In this document: positions 1-12,600 of the stretch, one piece after another | Numbering within the stretch: position 1 is the stretch's first letter | Layout: every line of letters begins with the position of its first letter | Assembly (NCBI GenBank): GCA_037577475.1 | Contig: CM075194.1 | Span: forward strand, 26,215,826-26,279,825 | Source of the DNA: Chaunax sp. Z400 | Taxonomy: Eukaryota; Chordata; Actinopteri; Lophiiformes; Chaunacidae | Length of the DNA: 64,000 bases | Direction: 5' to 3' | Made by a program: the position numbers and the translations under genes | The notes under the pieces: model-generated | Database searches by the model: none | What the model was told of the DNA's origin: nothing | Seen by the model: the letters and a program-made list of their open reading frames with translations, nothing else

Positions 1-3000
1 TGAATTGTACATACAGTTTTGTCTCTCATGTCCAATACTGTCATCTCATAACGTATGATGAAGGTGTGCGCTCTCCTCAATCTGGTCTATACCCTGAAAA
101 TGTAAGAGACCCCTGAAGCTGAATATCAGATTATTTCCAACATAAAACATGCTTTAGTATCTGAATAATGTTTCTATGAATTCACACAGTAGGTTGAATT
201 TCACACTTCTTGTGTCTTTTGTCCCCTACACTTTATTTAATGATCCAAACTGAGTCTAAAGACAAACTAAATAGAAAAACAATGTATTTTCTACACTTTC
301 TTGTGGTTTCAAATTGTTTGTTTCTATGAAAGCATTTACTGAAATATAAAATGTGAAATGTTTACACTACGTTTAGCATGATATTAAGCAGAAAGTGATA
401 CACTGTGACATCCGGGTCAAAACTGACTGATATAGGGGTTATACTCTATACAAGTTCTAACATTTAAATATAGTAGTTGTTTACTTACCTACTGATGAAG
501 GGTTACAGTTATCAATAATAAAAGTCATAAAACCCCATTACTGAAAAATCATTGGCCTTCAATTTGACCTATCAGTTTAATTAATTAATTAATCAATAAT
601 AATATAACTACATCATTCCTGGTTCAACCCCAGTCCAGAACCTGTACTGCATGCTTTAAAGTCAAAAATGCTTTAAAATGTTGGCATTAAATAAAGACAC
701 AAACTGATATATTGAGGGTATAAGTCAATAGTTCTTGAGCTGTATATCAGCAGGTACGTGGAATAAAGAGAGCTATGCAACAATAACATCCATGTGATTG
801 GTTCTAAGTTCATTGGCCCCAAAGGTTCCAAGGACCTCAGTCTGGTTGAATTTTGGTGACATGAGTAAAATGAATGCATAACACATCTGATACAGCTTCA
901 CTTACAGACTGTGCACATGTGGAATAAAATGTTTTAACAACTCTAAAGCTATGAAAGGGGAAATCAAATGGAAACGACTGCCTGTAAGAGGTCATCTGTA
1001 AAACAACAACAGCTCCACATGTGTAGGCCTTCCTGCAGAGCACTGACTGTTAGCTCATATCATACTCCTGTTGTACTACAGAGACGATCCTCAGACAGAC
1101 CACTGACTCTGGGAGGCGCTCTGTGAGGTGTGCAGTACTAACCTAAGTAGGTCAAACTATTTGCAAAGAACGCAACTCGACAAACTTTCTATTATTGAGG
1201 CCATCACAACAAGCATGAGGAGGGGGATGAAAAACAATTCGTCTGTCACAAACCTGACACCTCTCTCCTTTTCCAGAGGAGGAGGAGGTGAGGGAGGAAA
1301 AAAAGAAGAGAAAAAAAATTCCAAAGGAGTGTTTCATTGTTCTGAAGTTTCCTCCCATCTGCTTAGCTTATCGTTGAAATCAACACTTTTCCTCTCAATG
1401 ACAGCCTGGCATAGAGCCAGACATTAAGGGTTAGTGTGTTCGTGTGGATGTGGATGGGGGTTGTTTTGTGTTTATATATTTATAATGGGGGTGACTGTGT
1501 AATCCTGCTTCCAAGGGCAAGCAGGTAGGATGCTAAAATAGCTCCTTACTGGCTCCTGTTACTGTTGTGTTGTGTTTTTTTATTAAATGAAATAAAAACC
1601 AGTGAAAACAGGAGCAGCTTTTTTCTTCTGGGACTCCATCACAAGGCATCGTGAAATTATCCAAACTTGATTAAACCAACTTGAGCTCTCAGACAAAAAG
1701 ATCCCAACAATCACAGCTGGAGAGACAAAAAGCTAAATCCCACATGGAATAATGAGACCACTGTCCTTAAACATAGAGCGTCATGCAGAATTTGGGAAAA
1801 TGAAACCGCATAGAAGAAAAACTTAAACAGCCAAAGAGAACTGCTCTTTTTAAAATTTCCCCTGCATCTCACAGCATAGCAGGAACAGCAATTCAAGGGC
1901 AAGAAAATGTCATGCATGTAAAAAAGTGTGAGATTCAGATGCAGGCTCTAACCTGAGGACTTTTTTTTCCTACAGTATTGGAAGCTATTGGCTGCAGTTC
2001 AGCTCACCAGAACAGGAATCACTGCCATACCAAATTAATCGGTCTTGCGATAACAGTACATTTCAGAGAAGCTGTACAACAGCTTGGCTCTAACATGTTC
2101 TCTGATAACTGTAGCATCATGGCCATTTGTCTGTTTGTTACTATTTCCCTCTATGTATGGAAATTTACACAACGAGAACAAAGAGAATGTAGTAGAACAG
2201 AAAGAGGGACACAAAGGTCCATCGGTTCAGTTTTGGAAGCAACACACTGGACTGCATATGGAGGCTGACGTCTTAAACCAAATAAGGAATGAACCAGAAT
2301 GCTTTGGTTCTATACTCAGTATCAAACAATGTTGAAACCTTTACAGTAATCTAGGTAACACAAGGTTAGTTACACATCTTGTTAGTTACACACGCTGTTT
2401 ACACATGGTAGGCAAACGGGAAGAGAACACAAGAAGCACACGTGTTAACAAAAGAAAAACTCAGTATATGCAAAAAGGTGTTTTAGACACAAAACAAATG
2501 TTTCATTCTGCCTGTAAAATGTCTGCAGTCTGATCAGAGTTAGTCAGACAAAAGGCACAGTCAACTGATACAAGCAACACCAAACCAGTTAGTGGGTCTG
2601 CAGTTCATGGCAGTCCATCTGACAAATGTTTAGATTCATTGTTACTTTCATGTCTCAAACCACAGCTTCACAGTATGTTATTAGTTCATTCCCAATCCTT
2701 GGTCCTGTGTATTTGGTGTTTTTTGCTGCTGTTTCCAGATGATGTTTCTGTGATGTCGAATGAAGATATCCATGTGAGGAAATGATTAAAGTTTCCATCT
2801 TCACTGTCTGCTGTCCAGTTACCCTGCAGTGCTACAGTATGTTCTTCTTAGAATGATTAGAGCATCTGCTATAACAGAAATCCTCAACAGGCTCAGAGGC
2901 TTTTCGGTGTCCTTCACTACAACTGTGGTTTGAAATAATTCCTGCTTCTCTCCAATAGCATGTTTCCAGTCTTGGAATCCTTCATTTAATAAAAATGAAA

Positions 3001-3834
3001 ATGAAAATGACGTACAAATAACACAGTAGCTGGAATAATCTGATCCTGGATATCTAAGCCAAGGATGTTTCTCCTCCTGCTTCATTTTATACCAGCTGTT
3101 TGTCACCAAACTTTGTTTCAGGGTAATTATGATTACGCTGGTGAGGAAATGACAAATATCTTTGAAGCACCAAAGGAGAGTCATTTTTAGACTATTGTTT
3201 CATGACTTATTACATACACCTCGCTGGTTATAACATAGGAGTTTGTGTCATGTTTGACTTTTCTAATTCACGATCAACAAGGAAAGAAGAGAAGCTATCT
3301 AAAGAGGTGATCCCTAACAGGATTCAGCTGCAGGCTAACCTATGGCAGCACCACAGGGACTGCATACCAATCTGTTGTCTAATGAAAATATATGAATAAA
3401 GCATGTAAATGTCTCATGTCAGTTCCTCACAGCTAAGTACAAATCAACAAACCCAACAGATCCTCTGTCAGCAGCCTGCAAACAGACGGAGTCTCCCCTC
3501 ACCTCATCTCTCTCCTCACCTCTCTCCTCACCTCAGCTCTCTCCTCACTGCATCGCTTTGCATTCATTTTCATTCTGCCCTCTTTTGCTGTAGAGTCTTA
3601 CAGTTGTGGCCTCTTTGCATTTGGCTTCCAACCACCGGCCCACCACCATCACCACCACCTCCTCCTCCCCTACCTTGGATGGGGAGATGCTGCTGTCCAC
3701 TTATTCAGAGAGAATTGGCCTTTTGTCTCTGCTGCTCTCCGTCACAGAAGGTCACACAGGCTTACCCCCGCCGAATAAAGCCCCACCATTGTTATAATTT
3801 GCATTGATGCATAGAGGAGGATAGGTAGTGTCAG

Positions 3835-3838
<4 letters not shown>
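1..3838. other. Gene-poor non-coding stretch
   Basis: I find no exon-like reading frame, RNA gene or transposon with recognisable ends here. The longest frames (up to 132 codons near 3409-3807) are low-complexity Ser/Pro/His-rich translations of CT-rich sequence, with no domain and no consistent splice context. The sequence is AT-leaning with ordinary vertebrate composition. Unannotated regulatory elements cannot be excluded. Confidence 0.5.

Positions 3839-3894
<56 letters not shown>
3839..3894. repeat. (TG)n microsatellite
   Basis: An almost pure run of TG dinucleotides about 56 bp long. It gives rise to long His/Thr runs in antisense frames, which are not genes. Confidence 0.97.
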
Positions 3895-3898
<4 letters not shown>

Positions 3899-4040
3899 AA
3901 GGTTTGGGGGAGGTTGGTGTAGCATGAGGCCAGGCGGTAGGAGGTTATGCAGAGCAAGGGCCTCTTTACATGGAAATGTGAGCAATAGATGGACACCATA
4001 TTTTTTCACCCCCCTCAACTCCCCACTTTACCCCACCCAC

Positions 4041-4043
<3 letters not shown>

Positions 4044-4086
<43 letters not shown>

Positions 4087-4092
4087 ATACAC
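4044..4092. repeat. (CA)n microsatellite
   Basis: A CA dinucleotide run with a few interruptions, about 150 bp from the TG run and complementary to it. The two could pair as a long imperfect hairpin, but both are ordinary simple repeats. Confidence 0.95.
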
Positions 4093-4566
4093 ACCCTCCT
4101 CCTCCCAAGGTCAGTGTCAAGGACAGAGGAGGGCCAATTAGTATGCAGATCAGGGCTGTGATGTCATTTAAGGGTATTGCACTGATGCAATCACATTAGT
4201 TAGGCCAGGTAAGAATCCACCGCCATGACCTCAGTCATACAGGGAGCTGTGGGAGGATGTGATGTAAGGAAGAGAGAGGAGAGACAAAGACCTCATTGAC
4301 TTCACATGTGACCACTGAGAGACATGCAGAGCTGACATGATGTCACATGTGATAAATGAGCTGATGTCAGAGAATAAAGGCTTTAATGAACATGAAGCTT
4401 TCTTTACATGTTGAGGCTAATTTTACGCAACAATACATTTTTGAAGTTTTGAGGCAATGAATATAAAAGTTTGCGTCTGCGGTTCAGGAGGACATTTTGT
4501 GAGGTTACTAGAAGTTTGGTGGTTCATTCCCTGCCCCTGTAGTCTACATGACAAAGTGTCCTTGAG

Positions 4567-6452
4567 CAGTTCCATTGGTCTGTGACTGTTCCAATGGTCT
4601 GTGACTGTTCCATTGGTCTGTGACTGTTCCAATGGTCTGTGACTGTTCCATTGGTCTGTGACTGTTCCAATGGGCTGTGACTGTTCCAATGGTCTGTGAC
4701 TGTTCCATTGGTCTGTGACTGTTCCAATGGTCTGTGACTGTTCCAATGGTCTGTGACTGTTCCATTGGTCTGTGACTGTTCCAATGGTCTGTGACTGTTC
4801 CAATGAGCTGTGACTGTTCCAATGGTCTGTGACTGTTCTATTGGTCTGTGACTGTTCTATTGGTCTGTGACTGTTCCATTGGTCTGTGACTGTTCCATTG
4901 GTCTGTGACTGTTCCATTGGTCTGTGACTGTTCTATTGGTCTGTGACTGTTCCAATGGGCTGTGACTGTTCCAATGGTCTGTGACTGTTCCAATGGTCTG
5001 TGACTGTTCCATTGGTCTGTGACTGTTCCATTGGTCTGTGACTGTTTCATTGGTCTGTGACTGTTCCATTGGTCTGTGACTGTTCCAATGGTCTGTGACT
5101 GTTCCATTGGTCTGTGACTGTTCCAATGGGCTGTGACTGTTCCAATGGTCTGTGACTGTTCCAATGGTCTGTGACTGTTCCATTGGTCTGTGACTGTTCC
5201 ATTGGTCTGTGACTGTTCCAATGGTCTGTGACTGTTCCATTGGTCTGTGACTGTTCCAATGGTCTGTGACTGTTCAAATGGGCTGTGACTGTTCCATTGG
5301 TCTGTGACTGTTCCAATGGTCTGTGGCTGTTCCAATGGTCTTTGACTGTTCCAATGGTCTGTGACTGTTCCAATGGTCTGTGACTGTTCCAATGGTCTGT
5401 GACTGTTCCATTGGTCTGTGACTGTTCCAATGGGCTGTGACTGTTCCAATGGTCTGTGACTGTTCCAATGGTCTGTGACTGTTCCATTGGTCTGAGACTG
5501 TTCCAATGGTCTGTGACTGTTCCATTGGTCTGTGACTGTTCCAATGGGCTGTGACTGTTCCAATGGTCTGTGACTGTTCCAATGGTCTGTGACTGTTCCA
5601 TTGGTCTGAGACTGTTCCATTGGTCTGTGACTGTTCCAATGGTCTGTGACTGTTCCAATGGTCTGTGACTGTTCCATTGGTCTGTGACTGTTCCATTGGT
5701 CTGTGACTGTTCCAATGGTCTGTGACTGTTCCATTGGTCTGTGACTGTTCCAATGGTCTGTGACTGTTCAAATGGGCTGTGACTGTTCCATTGGTCTGTG
5801 ACTGTTCCAATGGTCTGTGGCTGTTCCAATGGGCTGTGACTGTTCCATTGGTCTGTGACTGTTCCATTTGTCTGTGACTGTTCCATTGGTCTGTGACTGT
5901 TCCAATGGTCTGTGACTGTTCCATTGGTCTGTGACTGTTCCAATGGGCTGTGACTGTTCCAATGGTCTGTGACTGTTCCAATGGTCTGTGACTGTTCCAT
6001 TGGTCTGAGACTGTTCCATTGGTCTGTGACTGTTCCAATGGGCTGTGACTGTTCCAATGGTCTGTGACTGTTCCATTGGTCTGTGACTGTTCCATTGGTC
6101 TGTGACTGTTCCATTGGTCTGTGACTGTTCCAATGGTCTGTGACTGTTCCATTGGTCTGTGACTGTTCCAATGGGCTGTGACTGTTCCAATGGTCTGTGA
6201 CTGTTCCAATGGGCTGTGACTGTTCCATTGGTCTGTGACTGTTCCATTGGTCTGTGACTGTTCCAATGGTCTGTGACTGTTCCATTGGTCTGTGACTGTT
6301 CCAATGGTCTGTGACTGTTCCAATGGGCTGTGACTGTTCCATTGGTCTGTGACTGTTCCAATGGTCTGTGACTGTTCCAATGGTCTTTGACTGTTCCAAT
6401 GGTCTGTGACTGTTCCATTGGTCTGTGACTGTTCCAATGGTCTTTGACTGTT
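4567..6452. repeat. 19-bp minisatellite, about 100 copies
   Basis: The unit TTGGTCTGTGACTGTTCCA (19 bp) is repeated head to tail for about 1.9 kb. The few recurring variants are CCATTGG versus CCAATGG, GGTCTG versus GGGCTG, and rarer TCTTTG, TCTGAG and TTCAAATG forms. Because 19 is 1 modulo 3 and the minus-strand unit lacks stops in every phase, the minus strand stays open in all three frames. This gives apparent proteins of up to 450 residues with a 19-residue period (MEQSQTNGTVTDQWNSHRP). I see no splice sites, promoter or homologous domain, so these frames are treated as artefacts. The array is flanked by unique sequence. Confidence 0.95.
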
Positions 6453-6899
6453 TCGTGTGAAGGATTATCGTTCCTGAGAAGCAGGTGGCTCCTTACATGG
6501 TAGCTTCTGCCACCACTGAATGCATGTTTGTGTGACTGGGTGAATGCTGCCTTGTGTTGTAAAGTGTTTTGAGTGAACAGGCAGAATAGACAGGTACTGT
6601 ATAAGTACAGTCATTGAAATCGTTCAATAGTTCAACTCTTTTTATGTGAGATAAGATTAATACCAGAGCTGGAGGTGTGAAATGGTTAGCTGAACATAGC
6701 ACAGAGACTGAGGTGGGTAAATGGATAGTGTTGAATCAAAGATCAAAAATAAGCCTTTACATCTGACAAATGATGTCGCTATAGTTGTAGTTCCTCTGGC
6801 TTTTCAGGGGTGCTGCGAAAAATGTTTTTTAGAAATTATTAGAGAGACATTCTTTATAATAATTCAATTTTGTGTTGTGGGTGAGGGTCTTAGATGTAT

Positions 6900-7248
6900 T
6901 TCTTAGGTGCCTGTATGTTTCCCAATCATCATTTTCCTTGTCTGACAAAATTTGGTCCAAGCTTTATCTCTTTCTCTAAAGAGGCTTATAAGTTCAGCAC
7001 TTATCCATGGAAGATGTCTTCCCTTGACTTTAGAGACCTTCCATGGAGCATGTTTGTCAATTAATGTATTGAACTCAGAATATAAAAAGTCCCAGGCATC
7101 CTGAACATAGTATTTGGTATTAGTTGGAACCTTTGACAGCTAATAGAGATTAGATCACTGATAAATGGATCTATATTCATCTTCTTATTTTGTCTGATTT
7201 TAATTAATTTTGGTGGCAATTTTGGAATTTTAATCTTCTGGATCAGCT
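6900..7248 (-). mobile_element. Degraded LINE fragment (linker before reverse transcriptase)
   Basis: Reading the minus strand from 7248 downward gives a non-LTR retrotransposon-like peptide without a start codon. It contains KMNIDPFISDLIS and then, after a one-base frameshift near 7090, the stretches AWDFLYSEFNTLIDKHAPWK, VKGRHLPWISAEL and FREKDKAWTKF-like residues. Known family pattern: the region between endonuclease and reverse transcriptase in fish L2/CR1/Rex-type LINEs typically reads 'FN..LDKHAP.K...VKGR..PW...EL......RDKAW'. No catalytic domain is present. The 5' side is cut by the 12-bp minisatellite and the reading frame stops near 6905. It is a dead remnant. Confidence 0.7.
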
Positions 7249-8030
7249 GAATCAGTCTATGAATCAGTCTATGAATCAGTGTATGAATCAGTGTATGAAT
7301 CAGTCTATGACTCAGTGTATGAAGCAGTGTATGAATCAGTCTATGAATCAGTCTATGAAGCAGTCTATGAATCAGTCAATGAATCAGTGAATGAATCAGT
7401 CTATGAATCAGTGTATGAAGCAGTCTATGACTCAGTGTATGAATCAGTCTATGAATCAGTCAATGAATCAGTGAATGAATCAGTCTATGAATCTGTCTAT
7501 GAATCAGTCAATGAATCAGTGTATGATTCAGTCAATGAATCAGTGTATGAATCAGTGTATGAATTAGTCTATGAATCAGTCTATGAATCAATCTATGAAT
7601 CAGTGTATGAATCAGTCAATGAATCAGTCTATGAATCAGTCAATGAATCAGTCTATGAATCAGTCTATGAATCAGTGAATGAATCAGTCTATGAATCAGT
7701 GTATGAATCAGTCTATGAATCAGTCTATGAATCAGTCTATCAAGCAGTCTATGAATCAGTCAATGAATCAGTGAATGAATCAGTCTATGAATCAGTCTAT
7801 GAATCAGTGTATGAATCAGTCTATGAATCAGTCTATGAATCAATGTATGAATCAGTGTATGAATACAGTGTATGAATCAGTCTATGAATCAGTCAATGAA
7901 CCAGTGTATGAATCAGTCTATGAATCAGTCTATGAATCAATGTATGAATCAGTCAATGAATCAGTGTATGAATCAGTCTATGAATCAGTCAATGAATCAG
8001 TCTATGAATCAATCTATGAATCAGTGTTTG
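7249..8030. repeat. 12-bp minisatellite (TATGAATCAGTC), about 65 copies
   Basis: Head-to-tail 12-bp units with CTAT/GTAT/CAAT and GAATCA/GACTCA/GAAGCA variants. As 12 is a multiple of 3, each frame encodes a fixed 4-residue repeat (for example YESV or NQSM). The 198-codon plus-strand frame at 7279-7875 is therefore a repeat translation, with no splice signals or flanking coding sequence. The array begins exactly where the LINE fragment ends. Confidence 0.95.
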
Positions 8031-8634
8031 ACTGGTCGGCCCCAATGTGACAGAATGAATGTTTAGGTATAATATCACTCCAGTCTGTGGAGTCAGGACA
8101 CTATGTGGTGCTCAGGTCAGAGTTCATTTGTCTCAGTGGAAGAAAAATAAAAAGGTCCATCCGTGATAAGTATCTCTGTATTTGTGTGTGTGTGTATTTT
8201 CATTAACACACACATCAAACCACCAAGAGAACAGCTGATCAGACATCACCGTAGTCTCAGATAGGAGAGATTCTGCCGTCATCCGCAGGTTCATGTGCTG
8301 CATTTATGTGCATCACACAGTGTGGGAAAACTGAAGTATGCAGTCCAGAGCATATCCAGCCACAGTGAATAATAGGAACAATGTTCACAGAGGGCCTTTT
8401 TTCACGGCTGGCATGTGATCATTTATGACTACATAAGACTACCAACTGCAACTTTCACTTACCCATGATGCATTATGTTTGTTTGTGGAACAGGACAGGC
8501 TTGTTTAGGTTGTAGTGAGCATTCAATATGTGCTGCTTTGCTGTATTTAGACTGTCTTAATATGTGCTTGTCACTCATCTGTGAAACACTGAACTGAACT
8601 AAACTGTCTGAAAGGTACTATAAAAATAAAGCAG
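8031..8634. other. Non-coding, nothing recognised
   Basis: No exon, RNA gene or element with clear ends was found between the 12-bp array and the LINE 3' remnant. A short TG run occurs near 8184. Confidence 0.5.
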
Positions 8635-9650
8635 CACCATCGGGAGCATCCTGACCAACTGCATCACTGTGTGATACTCCAGCTGCACAGCTGCAGAGTG
8701 CAGGGTCCTGCATCATGTGGTGAAGGCAACCCAGTGCATCATCAGGATGGAGCTCCAGAAACTGGACACCATGTAAGCCTGCAGACTGAGAAGGAAAGCA
8801 AGCAGCATCTTTAACCCTTACATACTTTTCGGAAAGAAGTCATCCAGAGGTCAGAGGGTGCCTCGACACAGACACAAGATCTGCACCTGCAAGCACAAGC
8901 ACCTGCAATGTAATCAAATAATCTACAAAGTAACACATTTGAATCACTTTGGGTTGGGAGGGGGGTGGTGGGGGGTTCATAACATTATAAAGGTACCTGA
9001 GCTGCCATTTCAGTGACTGACATCATGCAACAGGTGATCTGATCTTCCAACATGAGGAGGTTCATAGTGATTTGGAGGAGGATGTGTCAGAGCAGGAAGA
9101 CAAAGTGGAAGAAAACATGGTTATATTATGAATTCCAACAGTTCCAGAATGTTCACGCCATTTTCAAATTCAATAAAATATATTTAAATCATTATGGCAT
9201 TAAGGACACTACTCAACCCGGTCCAGAACTCTTAGATCCTGCACCAACAGACTGAGGAACAGCTTCTACCCAAGAGCTGTAGCCTCATCACCCCCCCTCT
9301 CTGCCCAACCACATAACACACAGACACACCTACACCCATCAAAGACTGTGGAACACACACACACACACATACACACATTCATTAAGGACTAGAACAAAAC
9401 ACATACCTCCAACCATATAGACGGCGACCTCGATCCATACCTGTAAATATGTTTATTTAATTGATCATTCTGTACAGTAACTTTACCCAAAACCTCATGT
9501 TTATCTTGCACTGATTGGTTTTACTTTTTGCACTGGTTTTCTTTTTTTCTGCTGCTATTATCTGTTCTATTCTACCTGATGCCAAAAGGAATTTCATCGT
9601 CCTTGTGCATAATGACAATAAAGATCATTCTGATTCTGAAATTTGATTGA
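8635..9650 (+). mobile_element. Interrupted LINE 3' remnant (CR1/Rex-like)
   Basis: Plus-strand translation from 8645 gives GSILTNCITVWYSSCTAAE followed by VVKATQCIIRMELQKLD. This matches the C-terminal region after the reverse transcriptase of fish CR1/Rex-type LINEs ('ESILTNCI..WYG.CTA.D...LQ.VV..AQ.I'). After about 310 unrelated bases, 9215-9300 translates as RSCTNRLRNSFYPRAVA, the usual last residues of the same ORF. The end near 9585-9645 (GAATTTCATCGTCCTTGTGC, then ACAATAAAGATCATTCTGAT) is typical of such 3' UTRs. Stops and an insertion or deletion show the element is dead and strongly 5'-truncated. Confidence 0.7.
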
Positions 9651-12600
9651 AAATATTTTAGTAATGTTTTTTCCCAACCTGATCAAACTAGAATATTCAG
9701 GTCCAGGCTCTAATAAACCATAATTTTCCTTTGATGAACACATAAGATTGGTATAAATCTGCATTTAACCTCAAATATTTCCACTAATGTTGGACGTTTC
9801 TTTCAAATTTAAAAGTGCTCAACAAAAATCGTATTGATGTTTTGTGTTGCCCATCTGCACCTTATTGGGCCCTTGGTCAGGCTCCTGTTCAGAATATCTT
9901 CATCTACAACCGTCTGCTTCAGCATCAGGAGGAAGAATTTAATCTGGCTCCTCCACCAACACACATCTCTCTTTTTTTTGAGAAATCTATGTCTTGGTTG
10001 TAAATTTCTTCCAATTCTTCCTGTTTCACTCTCTCTATCTTTTTTCCCCTTGTCTGAATTAATGAGATGGGGTTTGATCAGGGCAGCCAAGTGTTCACTG
10101 GGAAATCTCACAGCCGCCTTGTGTCCCGTAATAGAATTTGCATCTAATGCATACATAAATCAAACATCTTTCTGGACATTTTCATATGCATAATGTCATT
10201 TCGTCCTGTTTCTTTCCAAGTGAGAAGCTGTATGGGCTGAGGGTGGGGGTGGGGAGGGGGAGAAAGGGCGGGTTACATGTAAGTGGCAGTGAGGGGATTG
10301 TAGTTGGTGCAGAGAGGTTATTTTTGTTCTCTTTTTTCTTCTCTTGCTGTTTCTCTTTGTCTTTCTTTAAAAAAAAAAAAACTTTTTCCTAATGCTTTCA
10401 ATTTATTTTGTTGACTGTGTAGCCGTGGTGTGAAGCCATGCAACAGAGATCTTTGGGGTTTTGGTTGTCAGATACTTTATTGAGATTAGAAAAAGAGAGA
10501 AAGAGAAAACACACGTGGATATGTGTGTGCGTGCTCGCACCTCCATCTGTGTTAGTGCGTGTGTTTGAGGCATGTTGATGGGTGTTCAGAAGCAGCGGTG
10601 GAGGCTGCTTCATCACATCTCTACCTTATTCTTTGGGGCTTTGTTATGTAAATGAAGGAGAGAAAAAAAATAGCACATCCAAAGTGCTTTTTCTTCACAA
10701 GAAGGTAGGAGATAAAAAAAAGCAAGTGACAAGGTGTCTTGATTGTCCTTAGTGCTTTGCTACTCCCGAGCTAACAAGACTTGATATTGTAGAAATTCTA
10801 TTTGCGACCGTCTCCATTTGCATGCCTCGGACAGCGCTTATGTGCACAATTAACTCTTCCTGGTTCTAGCAGTGAGGAGAGAGAACACATCTGAATGTGG
10901 GACAATTAAGTATAGCAGACCGAACGTGTCTGCATTGTGCTGCTGTACAGTCAAGTGTTGAATCTGTATGATAATGACAGTTGACAGTGATATTTGAAAC
11001 CCCCATCACCGCCACACACCCACAAACAAGACAGCGTTCGTATTTGCATCTTTGAGCTGTAATACCTCACAGCTCTGCATTCGGCTGAGAGTCAAACACA
11101 ACGGGACACCTGATATTACACCGACTTCACTGATACACTCAGTACATCACTCCCTCCCTGTGGATTCTGCTCTGTTTTCTAACTTAGTAATAAAAAGTCA
11201 TTTGAAAGGAACAATACAAAATATCTGTCCTCAGACAAATGACACACAATACACATGTATGTGCAAATTCACTGTATGCAAATACATGGACACTAACTGC
11301 AAATCTTATGACTCATATTTTGCGTTGCTATTGAATAATTTAATTCTTTTTTAAGTGAATTAGACCCACCAGAAATGCATTGGCATCAAAACATCTGTGG
11401 TTTGTTTTGCTAAACATTTGAACAGAACATATAAATTGCTGACTTTGCTACTGATTCTGCTACTGTCTTGCTTCTGACCTCCATCTCTTATTTCCTTAGA
11501 TACCATCTCCTGAAATGACCTGTAAAGTGAACAACACCCCACTGTCACCAGGATGAAGTCCAGACAATGAGGCATCCAGATGAGTGCAAGGCAACAAAGG
11601 AAGGATCCAACTGTGAATAGTTTTTACCTTTGATTATGCAAAATGTACTAGAAGGATTTCAATGAACTTTGGTGACAGGATGAGGCATTGGTCAGGCAAG
11701 ACCCCATTAAATCATGGTGCAGATCTAGAGAGTACCACGACAGGTGGACCGGTCAGAAACAGGAAGCAGGTCAACATCCAGGAGCACATAACATGGATCA
11801 GAAACAGGTTCAGGTGAGGGTCCAGGCAAAGATGGCCAGAATCTAGAGGCATCGTGGCCAGTGGGTGAGGCTCAGGACAGGAAAACACCATAAAAGAAGA
11901 GAGAGCCACCTAAAGGTCTTGGCTTTGGTTGAGGATGTACTTATGTGTCAGGTTCAGACATTTTAACTGTAGTTTTTGCTGCCTACAGCACATCTCTGTA
12001 TGTTTATTTACACTGCTTTGTGTGCATTTGTGCCACCTCTTAATATGGCTTCATGTCATATGTGACAACTTAACACTGATGTCAACTCTAGTTACTAAAG
12101 GCCTTCCAGAGCAGATATAACGTAGCTCTGAGACATGTTGAAGTCTGTCAGGATGCCAGTGCAGCAGCAGCAGGCAGTCACATGTAGTTGTGTGCTGTTG
12201 TTGTGTCACATCTTCCTGATGACCTCAACACGGCCGGCTTCCTGCTCTCTAATGTCATTTGACGAGGATGGTGTCCCCGCCTTTAAAGAATGAAGCGAGC
12301 TGGCAGCACCGTCTCTGTGTTTACAGTACATGACCATTAGATGTTGATGCCCTTCGCTTTGATATTAATTAAAATGTAAAGTGTTTTCATTTATTTTCCT
12401 CATCTGAGAGGCTGCCACACAAATACTAAACAGGAACTCATGGGCTGAGGGAGGCAGCCTCCCTGCAGTGTATGTGTGTGAGAGGGGGAATGTTTCTGCC
12501 TACAAATCAATATCTTTATACTTTTATTAGGTTTTTAGAGGTTATTCCCAACCAGCATCGTCTGTATGCATTTCTTTATATGCATCAGATCTATTTCTAG

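Noticed and set aside
3742..4199. His/Thr-rich frames over the TG and CA runs
   Set aside because: Simple-sequence translation.
4423..6437. Minus-strand proteins of 86-450 residues with EQSQTNGTVTDQWNSHRP repeats
   Set aside because: They are translations of the 19-bp minisatellite in several overlapping frames at once, with no splice signals, promoter or domain.
7279..8066. Plus-strand YESV/NQSM repeat proteins
   Set aside because: Translation of the 12-bp minisatellite; two frames are open equally, and nothing outside the array is coding.
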